From Ceratodon purpureus (Eukaryota > Streptophyta > Bryopsida > Pseudoditrichales > Ditrichaceae): DNA of 64,000 nt. The position numbers were made by a program, and so were the translations under genes. Of the stretch, positions 22,588 to 31,984 are shown in pieces. The stretch's first letter is position 1; each line of letters starts with the position of its first letter. The notes below the pieces were generated by a model, which worked only from the letters and a program-made list of their open reading frames with translations, searched no databases and was not told the DNA's origin. Location of the stretch: assembly GCA_014871385.1 (NCBI GenBank), contig CM026432.1:8610825-8674824 (forward strand). Reading direction: 5' to 3'.

Positions 22588-23969
22588 ATGGGATCGTCGA
22601 AGCTGTACTGTGCACTTCTGTGCTTCCAGCTGATCATCGGTTCCACTCTAGCTGGCAGGAAGCTCCGGAGCCTAGAGAATCCCAAGGGAATACGCCTGCA
22701 AGCTTACACTGGCTGCAATGGTACCCACCCACAGCACGCACCACCAGTAAAGGTAATAAATCTCCATGCAATTGTATAATTTATACACACTAGTTCTGTA
22801 ATTAGCGGTTACTGATGGTTCGATCCACTGGTTTTGCATGGATGCAGTCATTTCTGGTGTCCGATGGTACTTGGGTCGACTGTGTTCCCATCGAGGGTCA
22901 GATTGCTGCACACCATCCTGCTCTCAAGGACCACGTGATTCAGATGGTGCCACCGAAGTCGGCAAGAGCATCATCACCAAAGAGAATCCATCCTCAGTTG
23001 TTCGCACGGGAGCATGGGGGTTGTCCGGAAGGCTCCATTCCAGTGCTACGGGACGACCCGATGAGGAAAGTGCGGCATCCGAGAGCCTACAAGGCGTCGA
23101 CCGGCGGCGGCTACGCTGCCGCATCGGTTACCGACCCGGCAACGCCGACGTTACCACATGAGTATGCAATCACAGGATTACCGAACATCTCCCATGCTTA
23201 CTCTGGCGCCTACTCAGTATTCAGCGTGAATGCACCCACGTTGGGCGATGAGAGCGAGATGAGCCTCTCGCAAATCTGGGTGACCGATGGCAGCTACGAC
23301 CTTCCCGGCAGTCTGAGCACCATCGAGACCGGCTGGCAGACACTACCTGTGTTGCATCCGAATGATTTACCCGATGCTCCTCACTTGTTCGTCTTCTGGA
23401 CGAACGATGAGTATAATAAAACCGGGTGCTATAATCTGGACTGTCCGGGATTCGTGCAAAGGAGCAATACGTGGGTGATCGGTGGTGCCATGAAGAACTA
23501 CACCACTCTGGCCGAGAATGCAGCGGCCGAGTTCGAAGTCTCCTACGAAGTGGTCTACGATCCCAGTGACACCAACTGGTGGTTGTATCTCGATGGTGTG
23601 GGGATTGGATACTGGCCTTCATCGATCTACGCAAATGGTTATCTGCAAGGGACCGCCAACCAAGTGCAATGGGGAGGCGAAGTTGCGATCATCAGAGACT
23701 CCTCTGTGACTACCCACTCGACTACGGCCATGGGGTCTGGTGCGTTTCCCAAAGCTGGGTACCCGAAAGCTGCGTACCAGAGAAACATCTCCTACGCAGA
23801 TGCTACAGGGAGTTTTTCCATTCCCAACCCTACTGAGTTAGATAAGATGCGAAGATTCGATAACCCGCTCTGCTATGACATTCAAGTTCAACAAGGGAAT
23901 TTCACCAATTGGGGAAGCTATTTCTTCTTCGGAGGCTCTGGAGGCGTCAATCCTGGTTGCACTTACTAG
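22588..23969 (+). CDS. Neprosin-domain secreted protein (DUF4409-DUF239)
   Basis: Two exons (22588-22752, 22848-23969) join in phase to 428 aa. Residues 1 to about 22 form a signal peptide ending near STLAGRK. The N-terminal activation-peptide region contains VSDGTWVDCVPIEGQ and HPALKDHVIQM, the usual neprosin pro-region motif (D-G-x-x-x-D-C-V). The neprosin domain follows from about 160, with SQIWVTDG and TIETGWQTLP (Glu215), then CYNLDCPGFVQ, WWLYLDGVGIGYWP, QWGGEV (Glu333) and a closing GSYFFFGGSGG. Known neprosin is a glutamic endopeptidase using two Glu; Glu215 and Glu333 sit in the equivalent motifs, so activity is plausible but inferred. Export to the wall or apoplast is predicted. The gene sits between inverted copies of a TIR element. 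Confidence 0.9.
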
Positions 23970-24676
23970 CCATAGTCTCAGTACACTAGTAGCAAACCCG
24001 TCGTTTTTTATCCCAGAGAACGCGGTACATTGAACAATCAACCAATCCTAGCAGATGAAAGGGGCCTGCAAAATTGTCTGTTGTGACAAATTCGACTCCT
24101 TTATCTCATAGTGGCGCGGTTTGACTGCTTTTTCAAATAAAAAAGGACGCATTTACTTGTAGTGGTAGAATTGGAGCTGGAAACGTGGAGCAATAAAACC
24201 TCTAACTTGGAGATGAAACGATCATTCAGTATGAATGTTGTGGTTTGAGGACCCATGATCAATTGAGGAATGTAATAAATCAGGATTTAGCAGTGTGCAC
24301 TATGCACCTCACTAATGAAACAATTTTTTGTGATACCTAAAGTTGCCTTTTATTAGTCCAAATTAGGTGGACAGCAGTCTTTGTTTAATTGAGACTAAGG
24401 TAGGAAAACCATAAATGGTTAATGCGCACATGGTGTGCAATAGAGTTACAGTGAAACAGGGACATGGTGGATTCAAAACAGAGAATTTCTCCATGATCAC
24501 CCAAGTTTTGGTGGACCAATAAGGTTTTACCACATAATGTCAACTGTGGTTTTCTTAAATTTCTTACGTCCAGGTTTTGGTGATGTTAGTTATCTGTTTA
24601 GAACACCATCACGTTTGGTTTAGGAAAAGTCTAGTATACAAGAAGGGGGTTTGACAAACTTCCTACTTCAAAGTAG
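23970..24676. other. Neprosin 3' flank
   Basis: Spacer with no further gene. Possible polyadenylation signals (AATAAA, near 24137 and 24192) lie downstream of the stop. Confidence 0.4.
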
Positions 24677-25402
24677 AGCACAATAAAGTGGACCACAAAG
24701 TGCAATATGTGATCACTAAGAAGTGAATATGAAGTGTGCTGTTTTTGAAAGCTCAAAGCTGATTTTGAGCATTTTGGTGTAGTTTTTGATCATTTTAGTC
24801 ACTTTCTAGGGTGTCATAAGGTATCTTACATGCATCTTTATAAAACAAACATCCTCAATTGAAACTAAATTTGACCACTAGTTCTAAATCATGAAAATGA
24901 ACTTTTCTGAAGTCTTAATTTCTTCATTTGGTGCCCTCTATTGTCTTTAGAGGATGTTTTTTCCAATTCAAAAAACGATGTTCGGTGAAAAAAAACTCAC
25001 AAAAAGTACCGCCAAAATGACCCTCCTAAAAAACATCCCAGATATACTTCTCGTCCGTCCAAACTTCCGAACGAAGTGGGTGGTGCCCATTTCCACAACC
25101 ACAATTCACAAATAGAGGGCACCATCCGCTCGAAAGTGTTTTCTAACAAAGTTTGCACTCTTTTCTAGCCACTTTTTCAAATGACAGCATTCACTTTGTC
25201 GCACTTTGAGGTACTCGTAGGGCATCGTAAACACCTTACCTTCTTATGCAAATTTCCAGGACTCAAGATGACCGAGTCTATTTTCTATATCACATCCCGC
25301 TTTCAACATATCAAAAACTTATATGGCACTTTTCCTAGTGTTTACAACAATGGCTGAAATTGGCAATGAGCTAAGCACTTTTGTGGTCCACTTTATTGTG
25401 CT
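24677..25402 (-). mobile_element. TIR element flanking the neprosin gene, copy B (inverted)
   Basis: Starts AGCACAATAAAGTGGACCAC and ends with the reverse complement of the same sequence at 25402, so it has its own inverted ends of over 20 bp. Blocks such as AAGTGAATATGAAGTGTGCT, GCTGATTTTGAGCATTTTGG and GACCACTAGTTCTAAATCAT match copy A read in reverse. The middle (about 25045-25140) has diverged or been replaced. The outermost GGGTGTA of copy A is not conserved here. Confidence 0.75.
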
Positions 25403-27859
25403 TCCCCCCTTTGAAAAAATGTAGATAATTATTTACAAGGAATAAAAATACGATCTACAACTTGCATTCTTCATCATTTCTTCTTCTTCATCTCAAAAAA
25501 ATTTCACATAATTTCTAGCTCCATTCCTTCTGGTCGAATCACCTTATTATCATTGTTTCTGGTATTCCTACCTTAGCTTTTGCATCTCTTTTTGAAAAGG
25601 AAGTCTGTGGTGAAAGTTCGAAATGTCTCGATATAATGAATAGTGCATTTTTTTCAAGACTCACTGACTCGCATGCGGGATTCATTGAACATCATTTGAG
25701 GTGATTTCTCTTGTAAAACAAGGTCGGTGTAGAATATATCTGATTCACTTTGATTTTTTTGGAGTTGAATAAGTTAAAGTGAGGTCACTTTGCATTGGCA
25801 ACGTCCATCTCTGAGAGCTCTTAAACTTACTGGTCAACAATCTAGAACCATCGTTCTCGTTGAAGTGGAATTTCAATGTTTCGTGTAACGTGTTTGGGCA
25901 GATTTTGGCAGATTTTGGCAATTTTGGGCAGTTTTGGGCAGTTTTGGGTAGAATTTGCTGCATTCACACTGGCTGTGAGCTTGCCCGAAGTTTGGCTGAA
26001 TGCAGTTTTTGACACTCAAGAGTCAAAACCCTGTAACTTTTTTTCAGTATGTTCAAAAAATAAAAATAAATTTGCACAAAGTTACAAACCTCTTCAAAAT
26101 GCCTACCTAAATTATTTTTTCCAAAGATTTAGGAATTAAATTGGAATTCTAGGAACTTGCCCAAATTTTAAAAAACCCCATTCCAGGACAATTGTCCTAT
26201 AGGGGTTAATGTTGTATCATGTTCGCCCTCTTTCAAGCTGAGCATTAAATTTCAAGTTGTCATGAGCGTTCGGAACTAAACTACGCTCTGACTCAATAAA
26301 ATCTTACAAGCCAGTAAGTACTTGGTTAAAGAGTGCTTCTTGACAGTCGATTAGAACTGTGGCCCTCACCTCCGCCACTTCACCAATAGACCGGTTGCAG
26401 TAAAATTCCTAAGGTAGCAAAAACCGACCAGCTCCAAAAACCGACTAGTAGCCTTCATCTAGCCTGTTTCCTGAAACTGTGTAAAAGCGTTCTAATTCCG
26501 TCCATAGCTGTAGAAATTGAGTGCTTGTGATTAGTGCAGAAACGTTCTATTCTCAGAATCCAAGTGATCATATTAACCATGACTCTATGAGCGGTTAGTG
26601 GCCCCCCTAGGACTGAACACTCAAAAATTTGTAGGAAATTGTAGACTTACTCAAAAAATGATTTTTTCTTTGGGATGGCTTTGCACTAGCTTTGCACTCC
26701 ATCCAAAAATTAAAAACTTTTTCCACCACTGTTCCAAATGAGCAAACCTGAAATTGGGAAGGTTTCTAGTACCACTACTACCTTAACAGGAACACTCCAC
26801 GGATTGTAACAGGGAGTTGATATCTGCAGTTGGAATTGAGAATAGAACGTACATATCTGAGACCCCGTCACAGAAAACCCAGGTGGGAGTTCGAAGTCGT
26901 GGAGCACAGGACAAACACTGAACTGTTTCTCAGAAATGCAATGCACAACCTTGAAATTGCTGATCATGGGAAATTAGGAGGTGTTTAGAGGCTCTCAGAG
27001 TCATCAATATCCACCCATAAATTCAACACATCATTTATGACATTGTCATTGGTGTAACACTGTCGTGTAGGTTTTGTAGTTTTACGGGAATCTGGTCCTC
27101 CATAAATTATTTCGCTCTCGGAACGCAGCATTGATTTGTCAGTGTGAAGGACGTTGTAAGAGCGTATTTCTCTTCACCTGACAGCTAATTCATTTAATAT
27201 CCACCACAAACCGTGTTCTATGCTCAACTCTCTGTCTCGCTCTCTGTTCAATAGGTGTTGTTCAGGGTCGTTGAAGTACTTTCTATCAAGTTGCTTGCTG
27301 AAACTTTCACAATTACACAATTCTTAGGTTTTTTGGCTTCACCACTCATATCGTAAAGTGATCAAGTTCAATCAGTGAGATTCCTGACATTCTCCACAAG
27401 ACCAGTGTCAATTGAGAAAGGAATTCTGCGACGAAGAATCGTTGAGAAACCGTAAATTAGTAGATAACTTGAGACGGTACAAGTGTAGGATGAGACGAAT
27501 AATAATAAAACTGAATTCTCAAATCAATTCTATTGGATACCAAGAGAGTTCTCGAGGTTGTGAAAACCTGTTGATGAAAAATCAATACTCGACAATTTCT
27601 CAGGGTTTTCATTTTTAACATACAGAGGGAGAATCACTTGGGACAGTTCCCGCCAACTCAAGAGTAGAATAAATCCACTCTGAAAGAACAAGCGGATGCA
27701 GGATGCTATCGGCTACCATCTGCACAAACCACTACTATGTTCCGAAAAAGTCCCACATTGTATCCGTGGTATCTACTAAACCAACTAAAATATCCGGCTA
27801 AGCTAACCATGACGTAGAACCGGGTAGCCCAGAATTTCATTGCCGCAACCAGCTCCAAA
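25403..27859. other. Repeat-rich spacer
   Basis: Holds a TTTTGGGCAG-type short tandem run (about 25890-25951) and a sequence at about 26461-26725 related to the ends of the 37-49 kb duplication. An AGGGG|TTAA right-end-like junction at 26201-26209 resembles the TTAA element ends but has no visible partner. No gene was supported. Confidence 0.5.
26461..26725 (+). repeat. Dispersed repeat related to 42170-42433
   Basis: Blocks in the same order at both sites include TTCTAATTCC-TCCAT, ATTGAGTGCTTxTxATTxGTGCAGAA, CAGAATCCAAG, AACCATGAC, AAAATTGTAG and TTTTGCACTA followed by CTTTTTC. It is diverged, so it is an old family copy. Copy 2 of the big duplication carries a third member. Confidence 0.6.
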
Positions 27860-29103
27860 TCATGATGGCACTGCAATCAAACAAATCGAACTTCAGGACA
27901 AATGCGAGACATAAGACCAATTTCACATCTTAATATCTACAAGGAAAAACATCTACTAGGATAGCATGCACAAGTAAAAATCATCTCGTAAGGTATCATT
28001 TTAGAGGTAATTCAAAATAGTGAACCAAAGTTGATACGTACTGTAGGTGGTTGTGTCGATCTGCTCAGGCAGCTCCTTGATGTCAACCTCAAAGCGCTCT
28101 TGTACCTGTAGGCGAGAGAGAACTTGGTATTTGAGTACAACATTTTGCGGAATACCAACGACATAGGCAAAATTAATCGGAACCGTCATGACTTAGAGAA
28201 ACATAAGATGTCAATAACGTACCTGATTAAGAACATCTGAATCGGAAGCCGAGGCCACGAAAGTGATGGCGAGACCCTTTGTTCCAAATCGGCCAGCTCT
28301 TCCCACCTGAGATCCAACACCACCAAGGTTTAGAACAAAAAATATATATAATGCTGTGACACTACTCAAAAGGACAGATGAAATGGAAAACATAGAAAAC
28401 AGAGCAAGCCTTAGGACAAATAATCAAATTAGCATATTACCCGGTGCAAGTATGTATCAGCAGAGTCGGGCATATCGTAGTTGATGACAATGTTGACACG
28501 TTCAATATCAATGCCACGGCCAACTAGATCAGTAGCCACTAAAATACGCTTGTGCCCTTCCTTGAAGCCTTTGTACCGGGTCAACCTGGTAAACGAAGTA
28601 ACAGATTAATTACTATGAAAGGCCAGACTGCGTATAGCAGACACAACGAGACTAAATAGAATTATCAATACACAATGTTAATAAAGAAACTCACCGTTCC
28701 TCCTGAGACATGCCAGAGTGGATACAGATTGAAGGGAAGTTGCACTCCACCAGAAGCTTATTTAACTCCGCAGCACGGCTGACGCTCTTGACAAATATCA
28801 CCACCTGATTGAAGTCCAAAGCATCGAGCAGGTCGTTGAGTTTTCGATTCTTCTCCACCTCGCCTAACTTGATATAATGCTGTTATCAGAGACAAAGTTA
28901 CCGTTAGAGCGTCCGAGCCAATTTGCAAGGTGCAAAATTGTGATTAGAGTAGTGATGCTACTGTCACGTGTACATATATTAAACTTCATAAGATATATGA
29001 GTTGATAAGATAAAAAAGAAAGCTGCAATACCAACGAAACATGAAGCCAACATACCTGAACGAGTCCGTGCAAGGTAAGTTTGGCTTCGTCGTCCACATA
29101 AAT
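27860..29103 (-). pseudogene. 3' half of a UAP56/DEAD-box RNA helicase (RH15/RH56-like), 5'-truncated
   Basis: Minus-strand exons in coding order are 29103-29056, 28879-28695, 28585-28441, 28306-28223, 28105-28042 and 27870-27860, in phase for about 178 residues and ending MPS-stop. Encoded blocks are [85 protein letters not shown] and [15 protein letters not shown]. These are nearly identical to the second RecA domain of UAP56/DDX39, the mRNA-export helicase of the TREX complex, including the HRxGRxxR motif. Domain 1 (Q, Walker A and DECD motifs) is missing. Homology ends at the codon before IYVDD, where unrelated duplicated sequence starts. Splice sites and frame are intact, so the truncation looks recent. 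A functional product is unlikely unless upstream exons are far away or it is fused to other sequence. Confidence 0.85.
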
Positions 29104-29109
29104 CCAATC

Positions 29110-29393
29110 AGTAGATTGCTTGCAAAACAAGTTAATTCTCAAGTTGACATGGGCAATATGGTAGAAAAAGGAAACATGCTCTCACCGTTCATTCATTCTT
29201 CAATGCCTCTAGCAGCTCTCTCTCTCTCTCTCTCTCCCATCTTGCCATTTTCACCAAATTTCCTCTCGCAATTCTGGTGACTGTCAGGCAATTTTTCCAC
29301 ACAAATTGATCAGCAATGGCACGACGTTACAAGTTGCTTCACAAGTGCGAGGATCACAGATGGTGCCTGCGAAAGGGGCACTATGAGCATACG
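29110..29393 (+). repeat. Duplicated promoter plus N-terminal coding module, copy 1
   Basis: Matches 30425-30709 closely from GTAGATTGCTTGCAAAA through a CT-rich tract, ATTGATCAGCAATGGCAC and the first 26 codons of the following ORF. Copy 1 has a longer (CT)n run (about 29218-29237). The left border is seven bases from where helicase homology stops. Confidence 0.85.
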
Positions 29394-29777
29394 TTGCCAT
29401 CCATTCCGGAGGACAGGGAATTTGGGGCCAAGGGTCTCCTCCTCCTCAAGCTTCCTGGTTGCAAGGCAAAGCATGACCAGCCTGATCAAGATCAAGATCA
29501 GGCAAAACAGAAGAAGAGAAAGCACACTGTATCATCAATTCTCTCCAAATACATTTCAGAGTCCAAATTACACCAGGACAAGAAGCAGAAGAAGGACATT
29601 GACGAGTTGTCGACGCTGCCTCCGCGCCCATGCAGCATGGCAGATTTGCCTCTGCAACAATTCCTGGCAATATTGCGCCATCGCTCATGCCTCAAACCCA
29701 GCGCTAGCTGCAGCAATTGTATCAGTACTAGCGCAGTGAACGAATTTCAGACCAACTTGTCGATCATCCATGCGTGA
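29316..29777 (+). CDS. Small basic protein, shared N-terminus type, copy 1
   Basis: An intronless ORF of 153 aa. The first 26 residues contain KCEDHRWCLRKGHYEHT, with two Cys and three His, nearly identical to the ORF at 30633. After that the proteins are unrelated. Here the sequence continues PSIPEDREFGAKG, LLLLKLPG, a Lys/Gln/Asp-rich basic stretch (about 52-95), and a C-terminus with scattered Cys. No signal peptide or membrane segment is evident. Family not recognised. The shared upstream 200 bp, with a CT-rich tract near the likely start site, argues that the duplicated unit is a working gene head. Function unknown. Confidence 0.5.
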   Translation: MARRYKLLHKCEDHRWCLRKGHYEHTLPSIPEDREFGAKGLLLLKLPGCKAKHDQPDQDQDQAKQKKRKHTVSSILSKYISESKLHQDKKQKKDIDELSTLPPRPCSMADLPLQQFLAILRHRSCLKPSASCSNCISTSAVNEFQTNLSIIHA

Positions 29778-30102
29778 AATTAACAAACCTACATCACCAA
29801 GGCTTGAATCTTCATTGGGAGCTTGCATCAGTTGTGTTTTAGTTGTTTAGCTTGAATGCAAGATATATGATGATGTAAGAAATGATATAATATTTCAACA
29901 TTTGAATACTTTCATCATGATTTATCAAACAATAAAGTAATTCCTGAAACATTTCAAAAACTAAGTTCAAAATTACTTTCAAAAACTAATCCGTTATTTG
30001 AGCAATCAAGGATCTCCAAAAAAACACCACGCACTTCAACCCACTACTACAAACATCACCTACAATATCTTAAACAAAATAAAAAGTAAAAATTAAAAGT
30101 AA

Positions 30103-30106
<4 letters not shown>

Positions 30107-30183
<77 letters not shown>
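30107..30183. repeat. (AT)n microsatellite
   Basis: A pure AT dinucleotide run of about 77 bp between the two small-protein genes; likely length-polymorphic and able to extrude a cruciform. Confidence 0.97.
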
Positions 30184-30189
<6 letters not shown>

Positions 30190-30424
30190 CTAATCCATAA
30201 CCTGCAACTTATAAGTAGCTGGGCACCAGCGATGGAAGTGTCGTCTTTTGAGACATTATACTTGTATCTGAAGTTGGAAGGTGGTTGTTAAATTTCAACG
30301 CAACAAACTTGTTGGGTTTTAGGTTCGTAGATGTTTTGAAACTCAATCATAGCCAAGTTCAACGAAGTCCTATTGTGCACAAGGACGTTTCTCATTTGAT
30401 ATCATGAAAACTAGACATATAATT

Positions 30425-30709
30425 AGTAGATTGCTTGCAAAAGAAGTTAATGAATCTCAAGTTGACATGCCGCATGCGCATGGTATAAAAGGAAACATGC
30501 TCTCACCGTTCATTCATTCTTCAATGCCTCTAGCAGCGCGCTCTCTCTCTCTCCCATCTTGCCATTTTTACCAAATTTCCACTCGCAATTCTGGTGACTG
30601 TTTAGCAATTTTTCTTCACAAATTGATCAGCAATGGCACAACGTCAGAGGTTGCTTCGCAAGTGCGAGGATCACAGATGGTGCCTGCGAAAGGGGCACTA
30701 TGAGCATAC
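30425..30709 (+). repeat. Duplicated promoter plus N-terminal coding module, copy 2
   Basis: Second copy of the module at 29110-29393, with a shorter CT tract and an extra GCATGCGCATG-type insertion near 30470. Homology stops just after the GAGCATAC codons. Confidence 0.85.
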
Positions 30710-31109
30710 TATGATCCATGCAAGTCAGGATCCATCCAAGCCAAGCTTGGCATCCCTGTTGAAGAAGCGGCTGGTGAAGGCCAGGAAGCTGGGCAAGGGC
30801 TTCGTAGTGGAGCGGAAACGACTGGATCAATCCCAGTCAAGCACGGGATCCTCGTTGAAGCAGGAGCAGCTTACGAAGGGAAGGAACATGGTCATGGGCG
30901 TCATAATGAAGACTCGGAATGGACTCAGGCATCTAGTTTCTGCAGTGCCGATGAAGAAAGTACCTGTGCTGCTAGAGAAGCGCAAGGATCAGCAGCCCTC
31001 GATCTCTCGTCTGCTGTCCAGGAGGCGGGGCGTGAACGTCCTGATGACTGTCAAGATCCCAGAGAGGAACCCATTTCCTCCACCTCTCGCCCCACCTGGA
31101 TATCATTAG
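30633..31109 (+). CDS. Small very basic protein, shared N-terminus type, copy 2
   Basis: An intronless ORF of 158 aa. It starts MAQRQRLLRKCEDHRWCLRK and carries the same Cys/His block as the gene at 29316, then a completely different Lys/Arg-rich body with LASLLKKRLVKARKLGKG, GVIMKTRNGLRHL and SISRLLSRRRGVNVL, ending in a Pro-rich tail. The net charge is strongly positive, which could suit nucleic-acid binding or an organelle/nuclear location, but no known domain is seen. Two neighbours that share a promoter and leader module but differ in the body suggest duplication followed by exchange of the 3' coding part. Confidence 0.5.
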   Translation: MAQRQRLLRKCEDHRWCLRKGHYEHTMIHASQDPSKPSLASLLKKRLVKARKLGKGFVVERKRLDQSQSSTGSSLKQEQLTKGRNMVMGVIMKTRNGLRHLVSAVPMKKVPVLLEKRKDQQPSISRLLSRRRGVNVLMTVKIPERNPFPPPLAPPGYH

Positions 31110-31527
31110 TTCCTGGATGATGGAACATTCCTGGAGCAACGCTGAGCTAGATTAACATTTTTCAGGAACTTTAGAAAGTAAACTAGAATGAGAAAGGACA
31201 TGCCTTTAATTTTCACATCTGTGGAACGAACACAATTATTTAAATGTCTTCATCATATCGATTTTCATCAGGATTCTAATGAGTCATGACCACTCTTCTC
31301 AGGATTTTCACGTAGCCGTTTCGATTGTCATTTTCTGTAAGTTCTCTAGTGGTTCTGTCATGTTCAATCCCTAGTTTGAACTGTGTCTTTACTAAAACAA
31401 GCTAGCACATTGATTGTAGCATGTCTCCTCAATGTGACAATCAGCTATGCAATTTCTTCGGTTAAGGAATTTTGCGTTCAAAACGTTAAATGAAAACAAA
31501 GCTACATCTAACGTTCAGAATATTAAA

Positions 31528-31848
31528 TTAAAGCCACGGTTCCGGCAAAAAACAATTCCAAATAGAAAATGATCGATGATGCGATTTCGGTGGAGGCAAT
31601 ATTTCCTCATCGTGCAGCGTGTGTGCGACGTCGTCGCGGATGCGATTGCAGCGTTTTAATAACTGACCGTTCATTTGCGCTGGTATCATCTTCTGATCCA
31701 TATTGAGTTTCGTATTGTCTCTCTTAATTTTTATCATTATAATCGACTCATCCCCATCTTGCACAATTAGCTCGGAATCTTCTGGTATCGTTGCCAGTGG
31801 CCTCATTTTGCGTCTCTGTCTCCGGTGCATCGGCATGTTAGCAGCCAT
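31528..31848 (-). CDS. Small hypothetical protein
   Basis: A minus-strand ORF of 106 aa starting MAANMPMHRRQRRKMRPLAT. It has RPLATIPEDSELIVQDGDES and IIMIKIKRD, then a neutral middle, and ends SIWNCFLPEPWL. The short IPED motif, followed by Gly and a run of aliphatic residues, loosely recalls SIPEDREFGAKGLLLLKL of the gene at 29316, so the three small genes might be distant relatives; the match is too short to be sure. A perfect 34-bp tandem duplication lies just upstream, in what would be its leader. Function unknown. Confidence 0.35.
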   Translation of the reverse strand: MAANMPMHRRQRRKMRPLATIPEDSELIVQDGDESIIMIKIKRDNTKLNMDQKMIPAQMNGQLLKRCNRIRDDVAHTLHDEEILPPPKSHHRSFSIWNCFLPEPWL

Positions 31849-31916
31849 CTTGGCCGAGTGATCTTAGTTCAAAAGTTGCTGGAATAATTATGTGTGAAGT
31901 TGGACTTCTTTAATTT

Positions 31917-31984
31917 GAGGACAAAGGGGATCAGCCAGAAACAGGAGATAGAGGACAAAGGGGATCAGCCAGAAACAGGAGATA
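31917..31984. repeat. Perfect 34-bp tandem duplication
   Basis: The unit beginning GAGGACAAAGGGGATCAGCC at 31917 repeats at 31951 without a mismatch that I can see, upstream of the minus-strand small ORF. Confidence 0.95.

Noticed and set aside
26201..26209. GGGG-TTAA junction as another TTAA element
   Set aside because: Only one end is visible; no matching TTAA-CCCC left end within the preceding 2 kb.
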